Source: Citrobacter freundii (GTDB taxonomy: Bacteria; Pseudomonadota; Gammaproteobacteria; Enterobacterales; Enterobacteriaceae). From it: a stretch of 64,000 nucleotides of DNA. The stretch covers positions 310,001-374,000 of the forward strand of contig NZ_JAALBX010000001.1 in assembly GCF_011077955.1 (NCBI RefSeq), written 5' to 3'. Under the pieces are notes generated by a model. The model was not told the origin of the DNA. It made no database searches and saw only the letters and a list, made by a program, of their open reading frames with translations. Positions 30,294 to 38,754 of the stretch are shown in pieces. The translations under genes and the position numbers were made by a program. Each line of letters begins with the position of its first letter. Within the stretch, counting starts at the first letter, position 1.

Positions 30294-30350
30294 TGTTCCC
30301 CGACCGTGCGCCGCCAGGGCGGCCACGGTCATGAAAGAAGGATGATGATA

Positions 30351-31454
30351 ATGAACAGCACCAATATGCCCGTCATTGAAAATATTGAACTGATGACCGC
30401 CCGCGTCCCGTTGCCGGAAGGCCCGTGGGGCGATCAAATTCACCACGTCACCGATATTGAAGTGGCGATTGTCGATGTGTATGGCTCCAACGGTCACGTC
30501 GGTACCGGCTTTAGCCACACGTCCGGCTGGTGCGGCAAAACCATCTCGGCGCTGATTGCTGAAATCATTCCGGACGTTATCGGCCAGCCGCTTTCGCCGC
30601 GCGGCCTGTGGCACCGCTCGTATAAATACATCCACGACGTGGGCGGCGCGGGGGTTACCACCCATGCGCTGGCGGCGCTCGATATCGCCTACTGGGATCT
30701 GCTCGGCAAAACCCTGAACGCGCCGATTGTCGATATTCTTGGCAAAGTGCGCGACCGCGTACCGCTCTACGGCAGCGGCATCAACCTGCATTTGTCTGTG
30801 GAAGAAGTGATAGACCAGGTAAAACGCTGGAAAAGCACCGGCTACCTGGCGGCGAAAGTAAAAGTGGGCAAACCGACGCTGGAAGAGGACGTGGAGCGCC
30901 TGCGTAAAATTCAGGAGGCGGTGCCGGGCTTCCCGCTGGCGGTGGACGCCAACCAGGGCTGGAACTTCCCGCAGGCGCTGCGCGCGTTCAAATTATTCGA
31001 GCCGCTTAATTTGCTGTGGATTGAAGAACCGCTGCCTTCTGACGACATTACCGGCCACCTGAAACTGCGCGAACGCAGCACAACGCCGATCGCCCTGGGT
31101 GAAAACGTCTATAACTTAAACCAGTTCACGCAATATATTGAGAGCGGCTGCGCGGATTATGTGCAGGCGGATCTGGGACGCGTGGGCGGCATTACCGGCT
31201 ATCTCGATATCGCCGCCGTCGCACGCGCCCACAACCTGCCGATGACCCCGCACTTTGTCATGGAGCTCAGCGCCAGCCTGCTGGCTACCGTACCGAATAT
31301 CTCGTATGCCGAAATGACCGACGGCGGGCGCTGGAAGGATCTGCGCATCATCGCCGAGGCCGGTGTTGAGAAAGACGGCTACTACATACCGAGCGACCGA
31401 CCGGGCCACGGCATTATTCTCGATCGTGACTACCTCGCCACACACAAAATCTAA
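30351..31454 (+). CDS. Enolase-superfamily sugar-acid dehydratase (mandelate racemase subgroup)
   Basis: A 367-aa enolase-superfamily protein. Active-site residues are visible: KxK in AAKVKVGKP, metal ligands in AVDANQGW (Asp), WIEEPLP (Glu) and ALGENVY (Glu), and a general-acid histidine in MTPHFVMELS. This is the mandelate racemase/dehydratase pattern; members dehydrate aldonic acids to 2-keto-3-deoxy acids. The following DHDPS-like gene fits as the lyase for that product. Exact substrate cannot be read. Start 30351 (MNSTNMP) chosen with AAGG 9 nt upstream; earlier ATGs at 30342 and 30345 overlap the Shine-Dalgarno. Confidence 0.82.
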   Translation: MNSTNMPVIENIELMTARVPLPEGPWGDQIHHVTDIEVAIVDVYGSNGHVGTGFSHTSGWCGKTISALIAEIIPDVIGQPLSPRGLWHRSYKYIHDVGGAGVTTHALAALDIAYWDLLGKTLNAPIVDILGKVRDRVPLYGSGINLHLSVEEVIDQVKRWKSTGYLAAKVKVGKPTLEEDVERLRKIQEAVPGFPLAVDANQGWNFPQALRAFKLFEPLNLLWIEEPLPSDDITGHLKLRERSTTPIALGENVYNLNQFTQYIESGCADYVQADLGRVGGITGYLDIAAVARAHNLPMTPHFVMELSASLLATVPNISYAEMTDGGRWKDLRIIAEAGVEKDGYYIPSDRPGHGIILDRDYLATHKI

Positions 31455-31477
31455 CGCGCATTGAGGGGAAAGGAACA

Positions 31478-32305
31478 ATGGAAGACAGCTTATTCTCGGT
31501 AAAAGACAAAATCATCATCGTGACCGGCGGCCTGGGGCAACTGGGCGCGCAGTACGTGAAGACGCTGCACGAACGCGGCGCGAAGGTGGCGGCGCTGGCG
31601 ACGCACGTTGACGACGCGCGCGTGGACCGCGTGCTGGGGGCGATCAAAGACTCCGACCGCCTGCTGTGCGCGGAAGTGAACATTACCGATAAAGCCAGCA
31701 TCAATCAGGTGCTGGATAAAATTGAAGCCAAATGGGGCGTGCCGGATGGGCTGGTGAACAACGCGGGCGTAGATACCCAGCCGAGCGCGCCGCCGGAAGT
31801 CTCCGGCCCGTTCGAAGATTTCCCGGAAGAGGTGTTCCGCGAGGTCGTGGAAGTGAACCTGGTCGGCACGTTTTTGATGACCCAGCAGGTCGGCAAACGG
31901 ATGCGCCAGGCCGGGAAAGGCGGCTCCATCATTAACGTCGGCTCCATCTATGGCGTGGTTTCGCCGGTGCAGGATATCTACAGCTACAAAAAAGAGGACA
32001 CCGGCATCCCGTTCGTGAAGCCGGTTGCCTACGCGGCGGCGAAGTCCGGGCTTTATAACTTCACCCGCTATTGTGCCACCTACTGGGGCCGCGACGGCAT
32101 TCGCGTTAATACGCTGACGCTTTCCGGCGTGGAGCGCAGCGACCAGGATCCGCGTTTTCAGAAGAACTACACCGACCGCATTCCGATTGGCCGCATGGCG
32201 CAACCGCATGAGTACAACGGCGCGGTGGTGTTCCTGCTCTCTGACGCCTCCGTGTATATGACCGGGTCCACCGTGACCGTGGATGGAGGCTGGACCGCAT
32301 GGTAA
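31478..32305 (+). CDS. Short-chain dehydrogenase/reductase
   Basis: A 275-aa classical SDR: cofactor loop VTGGLGQLG (residues about 15-23), NNAG (about 91-94), catalytic Ser in NVGSIYG and YxxxK in VAYAAAKSG, and C-terminal VTVDGGWTAW. It would oxidise or reduce the sugar or sugar acid with NAD(P). The stop overlaps the start of the next gene by 7 nt. An AGGGGAAAGGA site precedes ATG 31478. Confidence 0.85.
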   Translation: MEDSLFSVKDKIIIVTGGLGQLGAQYVKTLHERGAKVAALATHVDDARVDRVLGAIKDSDRLLCAEVNITDKASINQVLDKIEAKWGVPDGLVNNAGVDTQPSAPPEVSGPFEDFPEEVFREVVEVNLVGTFLMTQQVGKRMRQAGKGGSIINVGSIYGVVSPVQDIYSYKKEDTGIPFVKPVAYAAAKSGLYNFTRYCATYWGRDGIRVNTLTLSGVERSDQDPRFQKNYTDRIPIGRMAQPHEYNGAVVFLLSDASVYMTGSTVTVDGGWTAW

Positions 32306-33204
32306 GCGACAACTGGCAGGCGTTTCGCGGCATTATTTCCGCGGTAGTCACGCCGATGCACGCGGATGAATCCGTTAACTACGCGGCGCTGGAGACTCTG
32401 GCGCACGCCCAACTGGCGCGCGGCGTGGAAGGCTTTTACTGCTGTGGCTCCTCCGGGGAGGGGCCGCTTTTGCGCTTTGATGAGCGCAAACAGGTGCTGG
32501 CGACGCTGGTCAACGCGGCGCAAGGGAAGGTGCCGGTGATTGCCCACGTCGGGACACCGCGCACCCAGGATGCCGTCGAACTGGCGAAAAGCGCCGAGCA
32601 GGACGGGGCGAGCGCTGTCTCGCTGGTGCCGCCCTATTACTATAAATACAGTCGCGAGGAGATTATCGCCTACTACCGCCGGGTGCTGGACGCCATCTCG
32701 ATCCCGGTGATTTTGTATAACATTCCGCAGTTTACCGGTGTGGAGCTCGACAGCCTGACCGCCGAGGCGCTGCTGGGCGACGAGCAGGTGTTGGGGGTGA
32801 AGCACACCTCCCATAACCTCTATTCGCTGGAGCGCATGATCGCCCGTTATCCCGATAAAGTGTTCTTTAACGGCTTTGACGAGATTTTTCTCTCAAGCCT
32901 CGCCGCCGGCGCCACCGCCACCGTCGGCACCACCGTGAACCTGCAACCGGAGCTGTTTCTGGCGCTGCGCGCGGCATTCCGGCAAGGGGATATCCCCAGA
33001 GCGCAGCGTTTACAGCAGCAGATTAACGAAGTGGTGGAAAACCTGGTGGCACGCGGCGTGTTCCAGTCAGCGAAATATCTGGCGGGCAAAGGCGTGGTGG
33101 ACACCGGGCCGACCCGTGAGCCGTTTGTGGCGCTGACCGCAACCCAGCGGGAAGAGCTGGACGCGCTGCATCAGCGTTTGCAGGGGTATATCGCCGATGC
33201 CTGA
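32299..33204 (+). CDS. Dihydrodipicolinate synthase-family lyase (probable 2-keto-3-deoxy acid aldolase)
   Basis: A 301-aa class I lyase of the DapA/NAL/KDG-aldolase superfamily: GxxGE-type loop CCGSSGEGPLL (residues about 49-59), catalytic Tyr in VILYNIPQFTG and Schiff-base Lys in VLGVKHTSHNLY. Placement after a sugar-acid dehydratase supports cleavage of a 2-keto-3-deoxy acid to pyruvate plus an aldehyde, rather than lysine biosynthesis. Overlaps the SDR by 7 nt and the next gene by 8 nt. Confidence 0.83.
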   Translation: MVSDNWQAFRGIISAVVTPMHADESVNYAALETLAHAQLARGVEGFYCCGSSGEGPLLRFDERKQVLATLVNAAQGKVPVIAHVGTPRTQDAVELAKSAEQDGASAVSLVPPYYYKYSREEIIAYYRRVLDAISIPVILYNIPQFTGVELDSLTAEALLGDEQVLGVKHTSHNLYSLERMIARYPDKVFFNGFDEIFLSSLAAGATATVGTTVNLQPELFLALRAAFRQGDIPRAQRLQQQINEVVENLVARGVFQSAKYLAGKGVVDTGPTREPFVALTATQREELDALHQRLQGYIADA

Positions 33205-33625
33205 CAGCCTGCTTTGCGCCTCGCCACGGCTTAACGACAGCGCGGTTTGCCAGCGGCTGGCGCAGTTTTTACAGGAAACGGAAGCGGACCCGCAGAGCGC
33301 GGGGCTTGCGGTTGCGGTGGTGGGCGCCGACGGCGAGCTTATCGCTTTTGGCGCTCATGCCCGTTGCCCCGCCCTGCCCCGGCAACTGGCGCAGCGCAAA
33401 GCCTTCAGCGCGTTGCGTTTTCGCCGCCCGACGGCGCGGCTGGCAGAGGAAGTCAGCCAGGGCGTGCTATGCCTTGAGGTATTTCACGATCCGCGCTTAC
33501 TCGCCATGCCCGGCGGCGCGCCCGTTATGGTGGAGGGCATCGTGATTGGCGGCGTAGGGATAAGCGGCCTGCCGCCGGAGCGCGACGCCGAACTGGCGCT
33601 GCGTTTTGTGGAACGTCTGCTGTAA
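33197..33625 (+). CDS. GlcG/HbpS-like (DUF336) protein
   Basis: A 142-aa protein with the GlcG/HbpS core: AGLAVAVVGADGELIAFG, LAQRKAFSALRFRRPTA, and GAPVMVEGIVIGGVGISGLPPERDAELALRFVERL. Family members are found in glycolate, diol and sugar-acid operons; roles in heme or cofactor binding have been suggested but are not general. Last gene of the operon. Its final 20 codons are copied three more times downstream (repeat 33557-33965). Confidence 0.8.
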   Translation: MPDSLLCASPRLNDSAVCQRLAQFLQETEADPQSAGLAVAVVGADGELIAFGAHARCPALPRQLAQRKAFSALRFRRPTARLAEEVSQGVLCLEVFHDPRLLAMPGGAPVMVEGIVIGGVGISGLPPERDAELALRFVERLL

Positions 33626-33965
33626 CGCCTTGCGGGCGGCGCACGCGTGGTGATGCAGGCGACACAGGGATAAGCAGCCTGCCGCCGGAGCGCGACGCCG
33701 AACTGGCGCTACGTTTTGTGGAACGTCTGCTGTAACGCTTTGCGGGCGACGCCCGCGTGGTGATGCAAGCGGCACAGGGATAAGCGGCCTGCCGCCGGAT
33801 CGCGACGCCGAACGGGCGCTGCGTTTTGTGGAACGTATGCTGTAACGCTTTCGGGCGGCACACGTGTGGTGATGGAGGCACAGTGACAGGCGGCCTGCCG
33901 CTGGAGCGCGACGCCGAGCTGGCACTGCGTTTTGTGGAACGTCTGCTGTAACGCTTTCGGGCGGT
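33557..33965 (+). repeat. Tandem repeat of the 3' end of the DUF336 gene (about 3.7 copies, 106-110 bp)
   Basis: Units begin at 33557, 33667, 33777 and 33883. Unit 1 contains the last 23 codons of the DUF336 gene plus 41 bp of spacer. Later units keep the segment encoding LPPERDAELALRFVERLL and its TAA with few changes, but 110 is not a multiple of three, so each copy is in another frame and none has a start. They are untranslated relics. Divergence rises slightly rightward. The array ends just before the lacI stop at 33990. Confidence 0.9.
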
Positions 33966-33989
33966 CGCGAGTAACGGGCCGCCCGATAT

Positions 33990-35003
33990 TTATTTCCCTT
34001 TGCGTTTTTCCACGGATAACGGTCGATGAATTAACGTCATCGGCACGGTTATCTTCACGTTCGTGGCATCGCCCTGCAGCTTCTGGCGCATCAGATGAAA
34101 CGCGTGCTGCGCCCAGGCATCTTCGTCCTGGCGCATCGACCACACCGCATTAGGCAGGAACCCCAGCATTTGATGTTCATCGAAAGTGCCGACCGAGATA
34201 TCCGACGGGATATAACCGTACGCTTCCCGCAACCCGCTTAGCGTCCCTTCAAGGATGGGCAACGATGAAGCGATAAACGCCTGCGGCGGTTCGCGATGCT
34301 GCTTTAAAAAGTCGAGCATCAACTGTTTGCCCTCCTCCTGCCGGTTGTGATTGGCGCACAGCACCCAGTCTTTACCGGCTGGCAACTCGCTCAGGTAGCC
34401 CTGTAAACGGCGCTGGATTGACGGCTGCTGCGTGTCACCCGCGATAAAAAACAGCGGCGAGACATCCAGCGCCTGAGTCATCGCCTGCACCAGCTTTTTA
34501 CTGCCATTGTAGTTATCACTTACCACCAGCGACGTGTCGCTTTCTCCGAAGTCGCGGTCCAGGATCACAAGCGGCCTTTTGCGCGCCACCTTTTGGTGAT
34601 GCAACTGGGTTTCCCGCGTGGAAGGCACCACGAACATCCCGTCAACATTACGCGCCAGTAACCCTTCCACCAGGCTTTTTTCATGCTCGCTGTCGCTGTA
34701 GGTGCAGGCAATCATCAACTGATAACCCGCCTCACGGCAGCAGGACTCCAGCTTTTCCGCCAGGGTGGAGAAAAACAGGTTGGATAAGCGCGGGATAACA
34801 AGCCCTAAGGTTTCGGTTTTATTGAGTTTGAGGCTGCGGGCGATGTGATTAACAACCAGGCCATTCTCAGCGATATAGTCATTAATACGCTGCTGCGTTT
34901 TGGCGCTGATGCGGTACTGCTCCGCTTTACCACCCAGCACCAGGCGCACGGTGGTAATGGAGATATCCAGCGCTTTAGCGACTTGCTCAACAGTTTTGGC
35001 CAT
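33990..35003 (-). CDS. LacI-family repressor of the sugar-acid regulon
   Basis: A 337-aa LacI/GalR regulator: N-terminal HTH MAKTVEQVAKALDISITTVRLVLGG with the hinge HIARSLKLNKTETLGLVIP, then a periplasmic-binding-like sensor domain (SNLFFSTLAEKLESCCREAGYQLMIA; GTFDEHQMLGFLPNAVWSMRQDEDAWA). Start 35003 follows GAGGG; an ATG three codons upstream lacks a Shine-Dalgarno. An operator copy at 35044-35059 indicates autoregulation. Two further copies lie before the MHS carrier and the catabolic operon. Effector unknown, probably a pathway intermediate. Confidence 0.88.
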   Translation of the reverse strand: MAKTVEQVAKALDISITTVRLVLGGKAEQYRISAKTQQRINDYIAENGLVVNHIARSLKLNKTETLGLVIPRLSNLFFSTLAEKLESCCREAGYQLMIACTYSDSEHEKSLVEGLLARNVDGMFVVPSTRETQLHHQKVARKRPLVILDRDFGESDTSLVVSDNYNGSKKLVQAMTQALDVSPLFFIAGDTQQPSIQRRLQGYLSELPAGKDWVLCANHNRQEEGKQLMLDFLKQHREPPQAFIASSLPILEGTLSGLREAYGYIPSDISVGTFDEHQMLGFLPNAVWSMRQDEDAWAQHAFHLMRQKLQGDATNVKITVPMTLIHRPLSVEKRKGK

Positions 35004-35043
35004 AACCCTCATTTCTCATACAATGATTAAGCCATAATTGTAA

Positions 35044-35059
35044 ACTAATTCGAGTTAGC
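35044..35059. promoter_or_regulatory. LacI-type operator 3 (autoregulation)
   Basis: ACTAATTCGAGTTAGC, identical to operator 2 except for its first base, 41 bp upstream of the repressor start. Confidence 0.78.
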
Positions 35060-35120
35060 TTGATATTGACAAAGGTTTTTTGTGCCTTTAAAGGCGCGCG
35101 TGGTCACTCTTTTGAGGCGA

Positions 35121-35219
35121 CCGCTCCCGACGCGATACCGGGAGCGGTGTTTATCAGAGGCTCGGGCGTTTGGTGGTGATGACGCTGATAAAGTCTTGCA
35201 CCTGTTTTTGTTTACGATC
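35121..35219 (-). other. Hairpin and possible C-terminal gene remnant at the island's left edge
   Basis: A perfect 9-bp stem CCGCTCCCG/CGGGAGCGG lies at 35121-35147. Just upstream on the minus strand an open frame encodes RKQKQVQDFISVITTKRPSL and a stop (35154-35156). It looks like the end of a protein whose body has been replaced by the lipoprotein genes to the right. Gene identity is unknown; a chance ORF cannot be excluded. Confidence 0.35.
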
Positions 35220-36497
35220 TCACCCCAAAAAGCGCCAGTCGACGTGTTGTTTCTGCTGTTCATGATTATCGCCAGACGGCCAGGGGCGGGTGCGATAAAT
35301 ATCCACAACGTCAGCGGGCATCATGTCACCCTCGTTAACCATCAGAATGGCGCGCTGACTGACACCCTCCCGGGGTGGCCGGGCAATCTGCCAGTAGCCG
35401 CTTCTGGGGCAGGGTTCACCGGTTCTGCACAGCAGAACGACGGCGGCGGTTTTATCAAAGTCCGGTGAGGACGGCAGTGGTCTGCCGGTGGCGGGGTTCA
35501 GCTGTTTGTCTTTTGCCAGCTGTTCAATCAGTGCCTCGCCAGGCTTTGGCGGCTCGGTATTCGCGTTATAGGCCTCAATCCATTTCAGTTTGCCGTCCCA
35601 GGCGGGCAACGGTGCTGGCGGTAACGGGACGATATCGTTGATTTCCGGGACGGAGGGATGGAGATACGAATAATCTGCCAACATTTTCCAGATTGCCCTG
35701 TAACGTCGGGAACGTTCAGCATCTTTCTGCTGCCCCAGGTAGTCCAGAGTATTCGATGGCGCAGGGCCATTAAACCCACTGGCTAAAAAACTTGCCGAAG
35801 TATCATCACCTGCAGCCACTCCTAGCTGAAATGCTTCAACCGCTTCTTGATATTGTCCTGTGATACTTAAAGCGACACCCAAATCACTTGCAGCCTCACC
35901 TTCTCCCTGCTCAGCAGCGCAGCGGCGCATCTGCCGGGAAATATCCGGAGCCATACCGACCGGGGCCAGTTTGTCGCCCACATACGCCTGGGCCTGCGCG
36001 CTGCCCTCATCAGCCGCCTTGCGGTAATAGCGCAACGCCATATCCGTGTCCTGCTGCAAACCCGCCGCCCCGTTTTTCAGAAATATGGCCACAAAGTAGT
36101 AGCCGGTCGCCACGCCGGCATCAATCAGTTGCTGGCTCATCCGTAAGTGCTCTGCACCGGTGAGGCTGAACTGACCACGCATGGACCCGTTCTGCAGGTT
36201 GATGTTGGCTTTGTAGTGCCCGTTAGCCGCCGCTATGCGGTACAGCCTTTCGGTTTGGACGTCCACGGCCTTGTCTTCTTTCAGCCAGTTATTGACCTGC
36301 AACCAGCGGGCATACTTAAACAGCATATCGGTCTCCGCCGACGGGGCGGGGATGGTTTCATGTTTACAGGTAAAGGCCAGGCGGGTGTTGATATCAGAAA
36401 GCGGGTTCATGGCAAAATCCTTGTTTACCGTGGCCGGGGCACTGCCCTCGTCGCACGCTGCCAGTATCAGGCAGGACAGCAGTAACAGTCGGCGCAT
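35220..36497 (-). CDS. Sel1-repeat-like lipoprotein (DUF6396-like), intact copy
   Basis: A 425-aa predicted lipoprotein: signal MRRLLLLSCLILAAC with lipobox LAAC, then Sel1/TPR-like helices (GYYFVAIFLKNGAAGLQQDTDMALRYYRKAADEGSAQAQAYVG), and a C-terminal domain with two cysteines (LLCRTGEPCPRSGYW) ending DWRFLG. I associate it with a lipoprotein family (DUF6396) common near secretion and toxin loci in Enterobacteriaceae; function unproven. The copy downstream (36571-37600) is almost identical at both ends but differs in the TPR-like centre. Confidence 0.7.
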   Translation of the reverse strand: MRRLLLLSCLILAACDEGSAPATVNKDFAMNPLSDINTRLAFTCKHETIPAPSAETDMLFKYARWLQVNNWLKEDKAVDVQTERLYRIAAANGHYKANINLQNGSMRGQFSLTGAEHLRMSQQLIDAGVATGYYFVAIFLKNGAAGLQQDTDMALRYYRKAADEGSAQAQAYVGDKLAPVGMAPDISRQMRRCAAEQGEGEAASDLGVALSITGQYQEAVEAFQLGVAAGDDTSASFLASGFNGPAPSNTLDYLGQQKDAERSRRYRAIWKMLADYSYLHPSVPEINDIVPLPPAPLPAWDGKLKWIEAYNANTEPPKPGEALIEQLAKDKQLNPATGRPLPSSPDFDKTAAVVLLCRTGEPCPRSGYWQIARPPREGVSQRAILMVNEGDMMPADVVDIYRTRPWPSGDNHEQQKQHVDWRFLG

Positions 36498-36570
36498 CAG
36501 TCCTTGTCCTTAAGAGTATTAATCCTACAGATATGTCATTAACAGGTTGCCGTCGCGCCTGCGCGCCTCA

Positions 36571-37600
36571 TCAGACCTCACCCAAAAAGCGCCAGTCGAC
36601 GTGCTGTTTCTGCTGTTCATGTTTATCGCCAGACGGCCAGGGGCGGGTGCGATAAATATCCACAACGTCAGCGGGCATCATGTCACCCTCGTTAACCATC
36701 AGAATGGCGCGCTGACTGACACCCTCCCGGGGTGGCCGGGCAATCTGCCAGTAGCCGCTTCTGGGGCAGGGTTCACCGGTTCTGCACAGCAGAACGATGG
36801 CGGCATTTTTATCAAAGTCCGGTGAGGACGGCAGTGGCCTGCCGGTGGCGGGGTTCAGCTGTTTGTCTTTCGCCAGCTGTTCAATCAGCGCTTCGCCAGG
36901 CTTTGGCGGCTCGGTATTCGCGTTATAGGCCTCAACCCATTTCAGTTTGCCGTCCCAGGCGGGCAACGGTGCCGGTGGTAACGGAACGATATCGTTGATT
37001 TCCGGGACGGAGGGATGGAGATAAGAATAGTCCGCCAACATATTCCAGATTTTGTCATAGCGACTAGCCCGCTCAGAGTCTTTCTGCTGCCCCATATAGT
37101 CCAGCGTATTCGACGGGGAAGGGCCTAGAAATGTGTCAGCTAACCAACCGGCAGAAGTCTCATCACCTGCCGCTACCCCTAACTGAAAGGCCTCAATAGC
37201 CTCCTGATACTGGCCTCTATTCTTCAGGTTAATCCCCAGAGCCTTCGCTGCCTCCCCCTCACCCTGCTCAGCAGCACAACGGCGCATCTGCCGTGCAATA
37301 TTCGGCACATCTCCAGTCCCTCCAGCCAGTATGTCGCCCACATAAGCCTGTGCCTGAGCACTGCCCTCATCAGCCGCCTTGCGGTAATAGCGCAACGCCA
37401 TGTCCGTGTCCTGCTGCAAACCTGCCGCCCCGTTTTTCAGAAAGATGGCCACAAAGTAGTAGCCGGTCGCCACGCCGGCATCAATCAGTTGCTGGCTCAT
37501 CCGTAAGTGCTCTGCACCGGTGAGGCTGAACTGACCACGCATGGACCCGTTCTGCAGGTTGATGTTGGCTTTGTAGTGCCCGTTAGCCGCCGCTAATCAG
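36571..37600 (-). pseudogene. Second copy of the Sel1-like lipoprotein, 5'-truncated
   Basis: The frame encodes NGHYKANINLQNGSMRGQFS... to DWRFLGEV, lacking the signal peptide and about 85 N-terminal residues of the intact copy. In frame it meets a TGA at the junction near 37597, where conjugative-element sequence begins. ATG 37542 allows a 323-aa product without an export signal. The centre (residues equivalent to about 165-270 of the intact copy) is divergent, for instance ALGINLKNRGQYQEA against DLGVALSITGQYQEA, while both flanks are nearly identical. Confidence 0.75.
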
Positions 37601-37648
37601 CATTATCTTGGAATGAACATACGTTGGCATCCACGCCTCTGGTGGTGA

Positions 37649-37822
37649 ATCTTTAGCGACCAGGGAACAGATATGTACTTTCAGACCGTCTATCCGCGCA
37701 TCCACAGCGATATCACCACCCTGCGCAGCGGGATTGAAAATTACCTCACCCCCGCCCGTGCCCAACCGCGAGATACGGCAACGCTTGCCGGGCAATATCG
37801 TGAGGAGAAAACCGCGCCATGA
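37649..37822 (+). pseudogene. RAQPRD-family ICE protein, N-terminally truncated
   Basis: The open frame (ATG at 37673) encodes YPRIHSDITTLRSGIENYLTPARAQPRD and ends TGA at 37820-37822. RAQPRD is the signature of a short exported protein encoded at the start of one integrative-conjugative-element T4SS cluster. The signal peptide and N-terminal half are missing; a stop precedes at 37646. The last bases overlap the next gene's ATG. This marks the left breakpoint of the ICE fragment. Confidence 0.75.
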
Positions 37823-38052
37823 GCCCTGAACAAATCAGCGCTTTCCTGGCTGCCAGTCTGGTGAAGCCCGATGCTGTCAGCCTGGTGATGCTCGGCCTGT
37901 TCAGCGCCTTTCTGCTGCTGTGGGTGGTCTGGGTGCTGAATGATGCCTACCGGGGTGTGGCGACTGCGCGGGTGAGCTGGCGAGCGCTGGGCAGCATCGG
38001 CGGACGCACCATTTTACTGCTGCTGATCAGCTTCTGGCTGGTACTGAGCTAG
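37819..38052 (+). CDS. ICE conjugation protein, small membrane protein (TIGR03758-like)
   Basis: A 77-aa protein with two hydrophobic helices (VSLVMLGLFSAFLLLWVVWVL and the C-terminal ILLLLISFWLVLS), joined by a short basic loop. It occupies the position of the small membrane protein of the ICE T4SS cluster found in PFGI-1/ICEHin1056-type elements. It overlaps the RAQPRD fragment by 4 nt. Confidence 0.75.
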   Translation: MSPEQISAFLAASLVKPDAVSLVMLGLFSAFLLLWVVWVLNDAYRGVATARVSWRALGSIGGRTILLLLISFWLVLS

Positions 38053-38070
38053 CGGATTTCAGGAGGCAAA

Positions 38071-38397
38071 ATGAAAAAACGCATCTTCAGATGGCTGTTA
38101 TGGTTCCCGGCCCTGCCTGCATATGCCGATCTGCCAAAGATGGAAGATCCCTCACGCGGTCAGGGCGACGGCATCATGGAAACCTTGCAGAACTACGGCT
38201 ATGACATTGTGATCCTGATGACGCTGGGCGTCTGCGCCGTGGGTTTTCTGGTGGTCGCCAATAACTGCATCGCCACCTACTCCGAAATTCAGGGCGGGCG
38301 TAAGCAGTGGAAAGATTTAGGCGCAATGGCGGGCGTCGGCGCGGTTCTGCTGGTGATCACCATCTGGTTGCTCAACCAGGCCTCGGACATCCTGTAA
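38071..38397 (+). CDS. ICE conjugation protein, pilin-like (TIGR03745-like)
   Basis: A 108-aa protein with an N-terminal signal (MKKRIFRWLLWFPALPAYA), then DLPKMEDPSRGQGDGI and two hydrophobic helices (NYGYDIVILMTLGVCAVGFLVVA and AMAGVGAVLLVITIWLLNQA). Size and topology fit the TIGR03745 group, a VirB2-like pilin candidate. An AGGAGG site lies upstream of ATG 38071. Confidence 0.78.
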   Translation: MKKRIFRWLLWFPALPAYADLPKMEDPSRGQGDGIMETLQNYGYDIVILMTLGVCAVGFLVVANNCIATYSEIQGGRKQWKDLGAMAGVGAVLLVITIWLLNQASDIL

Positions 38398-38400
38398 GCC

Positions 38401-38754
38401 ATGAGCACCATCCCCTTCCTCCCGGAACGGCTGAACCGCGAGCCTGCGGTGTTTCGCGGCCTGACGGTCAGCGAACTACTGATAGCGCTGCTTGCCGGGC
38501 TGGCCGCTGGCGCAGTCGCTGGAACCATTATGGCGATACTGTGGCGCAACTGGAGTCTTATCCCCGGCAGCGCCCTGCCCGGCGCTACGCTGACGATCCT
38601 CTGCGGTGGACGCTGGCTGGCACGACTAAAACGCGGACGCCCGGAAAGCTGGCTGTACCGGGCGCTTGAGCTGAAACTGGCCCGTTTCGGCATCGGCGCT
38701 CAGCGTTTTGTCCTGCACGATGGCGTCTGGGCCATTCGCCGGAGCCAACGATGA
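38401..38754 (+). CDS. ICE conjugation protein, TraL/VirB3-like (TIGR03750-like)
   Basis: A 117-aa inner-membrane protein: PFLPERLNREPAVFRGLTVSELLIALLAGLAAGAVAG then a second hydrophobic stretch and a basic C-terminus ending VWAIRRSQR. The N-terminal motif resembles the TraL/VirB3 class. Starts 3 nt after the previous stop and overlaps the next gene by 4 nt. Confidence 0.75.
   Translation: MSTIPFLPERLNREPAVFRGLTVSELLIALLAGLAAGAVAGTIMAILWRNWSLIPGSALPGATLTILCGGRWLARLKRGRPESWLYRALELKLARFGIGAQRFVLHDGVWAIRRSQR

Noticed and set aside
31490-32209. 239-aa ORF opposite the SDR gene
   Set aside because: Shadow frame, composition typical of antisense to a GC-rich gene.
32299-33204. DapA for lysine biosynthesis
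   Set aside because: Located in a sugar-acid operon under LacI control, with GSSGEG rather than the usual DapA loop.
33557-33965. CRISPR array
   Set aside because: Units are about 110 bp with no alternation of repeats and unique spacers, and are copies of a coding sequence.
33497-34143. Minus-strand repetitive ORFs across the tandem repeat (33497-33925, 33709-34143)
   Set aside because: Their repeated products come from reading the tandem 3'-end copies antisense; no start signal and no known fold.
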